Source: Halorubrum xinjiangense
GTDB taxonomy: Archaea; Halobacteriota; Halobacteria; Halobacteriales; Haloferacaceae
Assembly: GCF_900102375.1 (NCBI RefSeq)
Contig: NZ_FNBO01000004.1
Coordinates: 1-64,000 of the forward strand
DNA length: 64,000 nucleotides
Direction of reading: 5' to 3'
This document shows, in pieces, positions 61,974-64,000 of this stretch. A program made the translations under genes and the position numbers. Numbering within the stretch: the first letter of the stretch is position 1; each line of letters starts with the position of its first letter. The notes beneath the pieces are model-generated. The model had not been told where the DNA came from, did not search any database, and saw only the letters and a program-made list of their open reading frames with translations.

Positions 61974-62990
61974 ATGGATTCAATCTCTCGCCGGCGTCTC
62001 CTAGAACTTGCGTCGGTTGGGATCGTTACAGGGACAGCTGGATGTTCTAATATCCTAGGTAGTTCGGGGTCAACAACGGCACCGTCATCCAATACTTCAG
62101 GAGAATCCAGAGCAGAACTTCAGAATCGTATTGCGGAGTTACAGAGCAGGGTTGAGTCGCTTCAGGGAGAGGTCTCATCAAAGGACGAGGAGATCGTGTC
62201 GCTAAATCAGGATATGGAGGAACTTCAAGAGAGGTCCAACGAGAAGAATCAAACTATCGAGTCTCTAAGATCCGATCTTAACGATGCTGAGGTCCGAATT
62301 GACGAACTGGAAGCACAGTCTGTAGAGTATCAGTACAGTGCTGAAGTGAGACAATCTGCGACTGACGCTGGCCGGAAGCTTCGAGAAGCTGTCGTCGCAT
62401 TCGACTTTGAGTACGACGGCAATTTTAGTTCAGGTGGAACAGGGTGGTTCATCGACCAGAACCACATCATTACGAATAGGCACGTTGTTCAGGACTTGGT
62501 AGACGGCAATGTTACTTCGAAGACTGGATATCTCCTTGACGGCACAGAATTTGATTTTTCGGTTAGTCACACAGCGGAAGATGATGATATAGCACTGGTT
62601 GAGACCGACGTGACAGCCCCCTATATCCCACCACTCGGGACTGCGTCTTCACTGACTGCTGGTCAACCACTTGTCCAAGTCGGGCATCCAGCAATGATTG
62701 GGAAATGGGTCATCAGTCTCGGTGAATTCATACAAGATCAGGAATTCGGAAATGGACTACATACAGAGATACCGTCTACATCTGGAAATAGTGGGTCACC
62801 ACTCATTACACTTGACGGGACCGTTGTGGGGCTCACATACGCGAGTACCAAGCGTGACTTCGACCGTGGACCACCGACACCGAGTGAAGAGGGAGCAGTT
62901 GAAGAGTACCCGTATCAGGAGGTACAGTACGCCATACACGAACGCATAGACACCGTACTGGATTACTACGAGCAATGGACTGGGAAATAG
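61974..62990 (+). CDS. Trypsin-like serine protease lipoprotein with coiled coil
   Basis: 338 aa from the ATG at 61974; the frame is open upstream but lacks a signal there. Tat signal SRRRLLELASVGIVTG with a lipobox at TAGC (Cys24). Residues about 45-118 are a coiled coil (RIAELQSRVESLQGEVSSKD). The protease domain has the triad His170 (TNRHVV), Asp205 (DDIALVE) and Ser273 (GNSGSPL), as in HtrA/S1 enzymes. No PDZ domain follows. It should be anchored outside the cell, facing the propeller of the divergent gene product. Composition is AT-rich like its neighbour. Confidence 0.84.
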   Translation: MDSISRRRLLELASVGIVTGTAGCSNILGSSGSTTAPSSNTSGESRAELQNRIAELQSRVESLQGEVSSKDEEIVSLNQDMEELQERSNEKNQTIESLRSDLNDAEVRIDELEAQSVEYQYSAEVRQSATDAGRKLREAVVAFDFEYDGNFSSGGTGWFIDQNHIITNRHVVQDLVDGNVTSKTGYLLDGTEFDFSVSHTAEDDDIALVETDVTAPYIPPLGTASSLTAGQPLVQVGHPAMIGKWVISLGEFIQDQEFGNGLHTEIPSTSGNSGSPLITLDGTVVGLTYASTKRDFDRGPPTPSEEGAVEEYPYQEVQYAIHERIDTVLDYYEQWTGK

Positions 62991-63200
62991 CGACATGAGA
63001 ACCAGGATCGGTCGATAGTGCTACTAGGAGTGTGTTTCTAATGCTGGTGTACTTCGGGTAGAGAGTCGGGCAATCCACTCAAATTGTTGTCCGAGAATCG
63101 GTGGAGAGTCGGACACGATCGGCCTCGAACCCCACCCGATCACGCCGGGAACCCCACCCAACCCGTACCTTTTTGTCCGGTTGACGCGCCAGCCGGACGC

Positions 63201-63360
63201 ATGAATCTACAGCCCCACGACGAAGAGGACGGGAAGAAGCTCTGACTCCCCGAGACCGAGGTCGAGAAGCTCGAAGTGATCGACGACGACACCGAGCAGA
63301 CGATCGCCTTCTCGCTCGGCGCGCGCTCTGGGCTTCGTTCGGGTGGATCTTCGACGTTGA
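63201..63360 (+). pseudogene. Decayed tyrosine recombinase (integrase) fragment
   Basis: Translation from the ATG at 63201 reads MNLQPHDEEDGKKL, a stop (TGA), then LPETEVEKLEVIDDDTEQ and IAFSLGARSGLRSG. This follows the N-terminal part of haloarchaeal phage-type integrases, in which a Trp stands at the stop position (TGG to TGA). After GLRSG the reading shifts frame and is soon lost. The gene is dead. It points toward the tRNA-Pro 250 bases away. Confidence 0.6.
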
Positions 63361-63363
63361 CGC

Positions 63364-63514
63364 CGACAGCGCTGCCACAGCTGATTCGACGGAAGCAGTC
63401 GCACCCTAAGCAGCGGTGTGCGACGTCGTTCTCATCACCGAAGACAGCCCGGAACCTATCAGAAACGTGACCGTCACAGTACCGGCACTGCGCGGTTTCG
63501 TCAGAGCCGCCCAT
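63364..63514 (-). pseudogene. Truncated zinc-ribbon (DUF7563-like) gene
   Basis: From the ATG at 63514 the sequence reads TAQCRYCDGHVSDRFRAVFG and then HRCLGCDCFRRIS. This matches the small zinc ribbon at 31504 in layout, with two Cys pairs. After about 50 residues the frame runs on through the antisense of the integrase fragment to a stop at 63140, giving a Ser-rich nonsense tail. The native C-terminus is probably lost. Confidence 0.5.
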
Positions 63515-63605
63515 TTTGGCGGTTCATAGCGCACCCCCTGAATGCGGTTTTCGGGTGTTAGAAGGTGCTAAGGATACTGATAATGAGAACCTATAAAGAA
63601 TATGA

Positions 63606-63676
63606 TGGGACCGCTGAGAGTCGAACTCAGGTCATACGGACCCCATCCGCATAGGATACCACTACCCCACGGTCCC
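63606..63676 (-). tRNA. tRNA-Pro (GGG)
   Basis: On the minus strand the cloverleaf folds with acceptor GGGACCG/CGGTCCC, the anticodon loop ATGGGGT (anticodon GGG) and the T arm GAGTTCGACTC. The discriminator is A and no CCA is encoded. Its 3' end faces the integrase fragment and the island. Confidence 0.95.
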
Positions 63677-63722
63677 TGACTACACGCAGAAAAACGACGG
63701 TCCGGTAATTAAGGACTTCGCT

Positions 63723-64000
63723 TCACTCCTCGTCGGCGTCCCGCGGGACCACGAGGTCGCCGTCGTCCCGGACCGCGAGGCTCCCGATCGGGTCGCCCTC
63801 GTAGACGGCCAGCCCCTCGCAGCGACCGAGGACGTAGCCGTCGTTGTCGGCGGTGACCGTCACGCGCTCCTCGCCCGCGGCGTCGACCACGCGAGCGAGG
63901 ACGTCGCCCTCGGCGAACGCGTCGCCGGCCGCGACGCGGTGCCGGATGATGCCTGACTCGTCCGTCGTCGGCCCGCGGAAGCGGCGCACGGGGAACTCGC
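63723..64000 (-). CDS. Succinylglutamate desuccinylase/aspartoacylase-like protein, C-terminal part only
   Basis: The frame continues off the window edge, so only the last 90 or so residues are seen. They read RRFRGPTTDESGIIRHRVAA, GDVLARVVD, DGYVLGRCEGLAVYEGDPIG, which resembles the lipoyl-like C-terminal beta domain of AspA/AstE-related proteins such as the one at 36882-37925. The zinc domain would lie beyond the window. Confidence 0.6.
   Translation of the reverse strand, partial: EFPVRRFRGPTTDESGIIRHRVAAGDAFAEGDVLARVVDAAGEERVTVTADNDGYVLGRCEGLAVYEGDPIGSLAVRDDGDLVVPRDADEE

Noticed and set aside
63140-63363. C-terminal extension of the zinc-ribbon frame at 63514
   Set aside because: Ser-rich product that is the exact antisense of the integrase fragment.

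Overview
The window looks like chromosome of a halophilic archaeon, most likely Halorubrum or a close relative (inference). Support: high GC with strongly acidic proteins, TATA boxes about 25-30 bases before start codons with almost no leader, a large replication factor C subunit ending in a PCNA-binding tail, an Orc1/Cdc6 fragment, SufB, an archaeal type IV pilin, a HalOD1 protein, Tat lipoproteins, and tRNA genes without encoded CCA. Most of it is ordinary core genome broken up by mobile-element scars and AT-richer accessory patches.

Region by region. 1-3.6 kb: a tnpB-only IS200/IS605-type element that interrupts the 5' end of a membrane histidine kinase. 3.7-22.5 kb: mostly metabolic and housekeeping genes (carotenoid oxygenase, SDR, DsrE, a tail-anchored unknown, beta-helix lipoprotein, TauE exporter, a 5'-truncated DUF4350-type gene, CinA-like protein, penicillin acylase, cupin, VOC dioxygenase, TatD, DUF2150, DUF456, DUF63, UspA). 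22.7-25.3 kb: an AT-richer insert with a processive glycosyltransferase and a secreted GH16 lipoprotein, followed by a tnpB-deleted derivative of the same IS family. 25.5-35.9 kb: orphan Dam-type methylase, small regulator, FAD enzyme, UspA, solitary sufB with two zinc-ribbon genes, an MFS carrier, a methyltransferase pair and a pirin. 36.3-47.2 kb: an AspA-like hydrolase divergent from a RimK-retropepsin fusion, HalOD1, AlkA, a beta-oxidation fusion enzyme, asd, a NhaC remnant and a GIY-YIG-like gene. 47.6-58.7 kb: MBL hydrolase, a nuclease-like gene beside tRNA-His, heme A synthase, a complete polar amino acid ABC transporter, alcohol dehydrogenase, a second histidine kinase, RFC-L and a pilin. 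58.9-63.7 kb: a decayed integrative element (Orc1/Cdc6 fragment, integrase fragment, tRNA-Pro at its end) carrying two intact divergent cargo genes.

Two observations stand out. First, five dispersed copies of a roughly 250-base repeat (17.6, 36.0, 39.5, 43.2 and 50.3 kb) share short conserved boxes, while the arms of their predicted stems differ between copies yet stay complementary within each copy; each is preceded by a TATA-bearing unit. This looks like a family of transcribed structured RNAs or structured mobile DNA. Second, the island cargo pairs a cytoplasmic HNH nuclease, tethered by an internal Tat-like anchor to an external beta-propeller, with a divergently encoded trypsin-like protease lipoprotein. 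It reads like a transmembrane sensor-effector system, possibly defensive; the function is inference.
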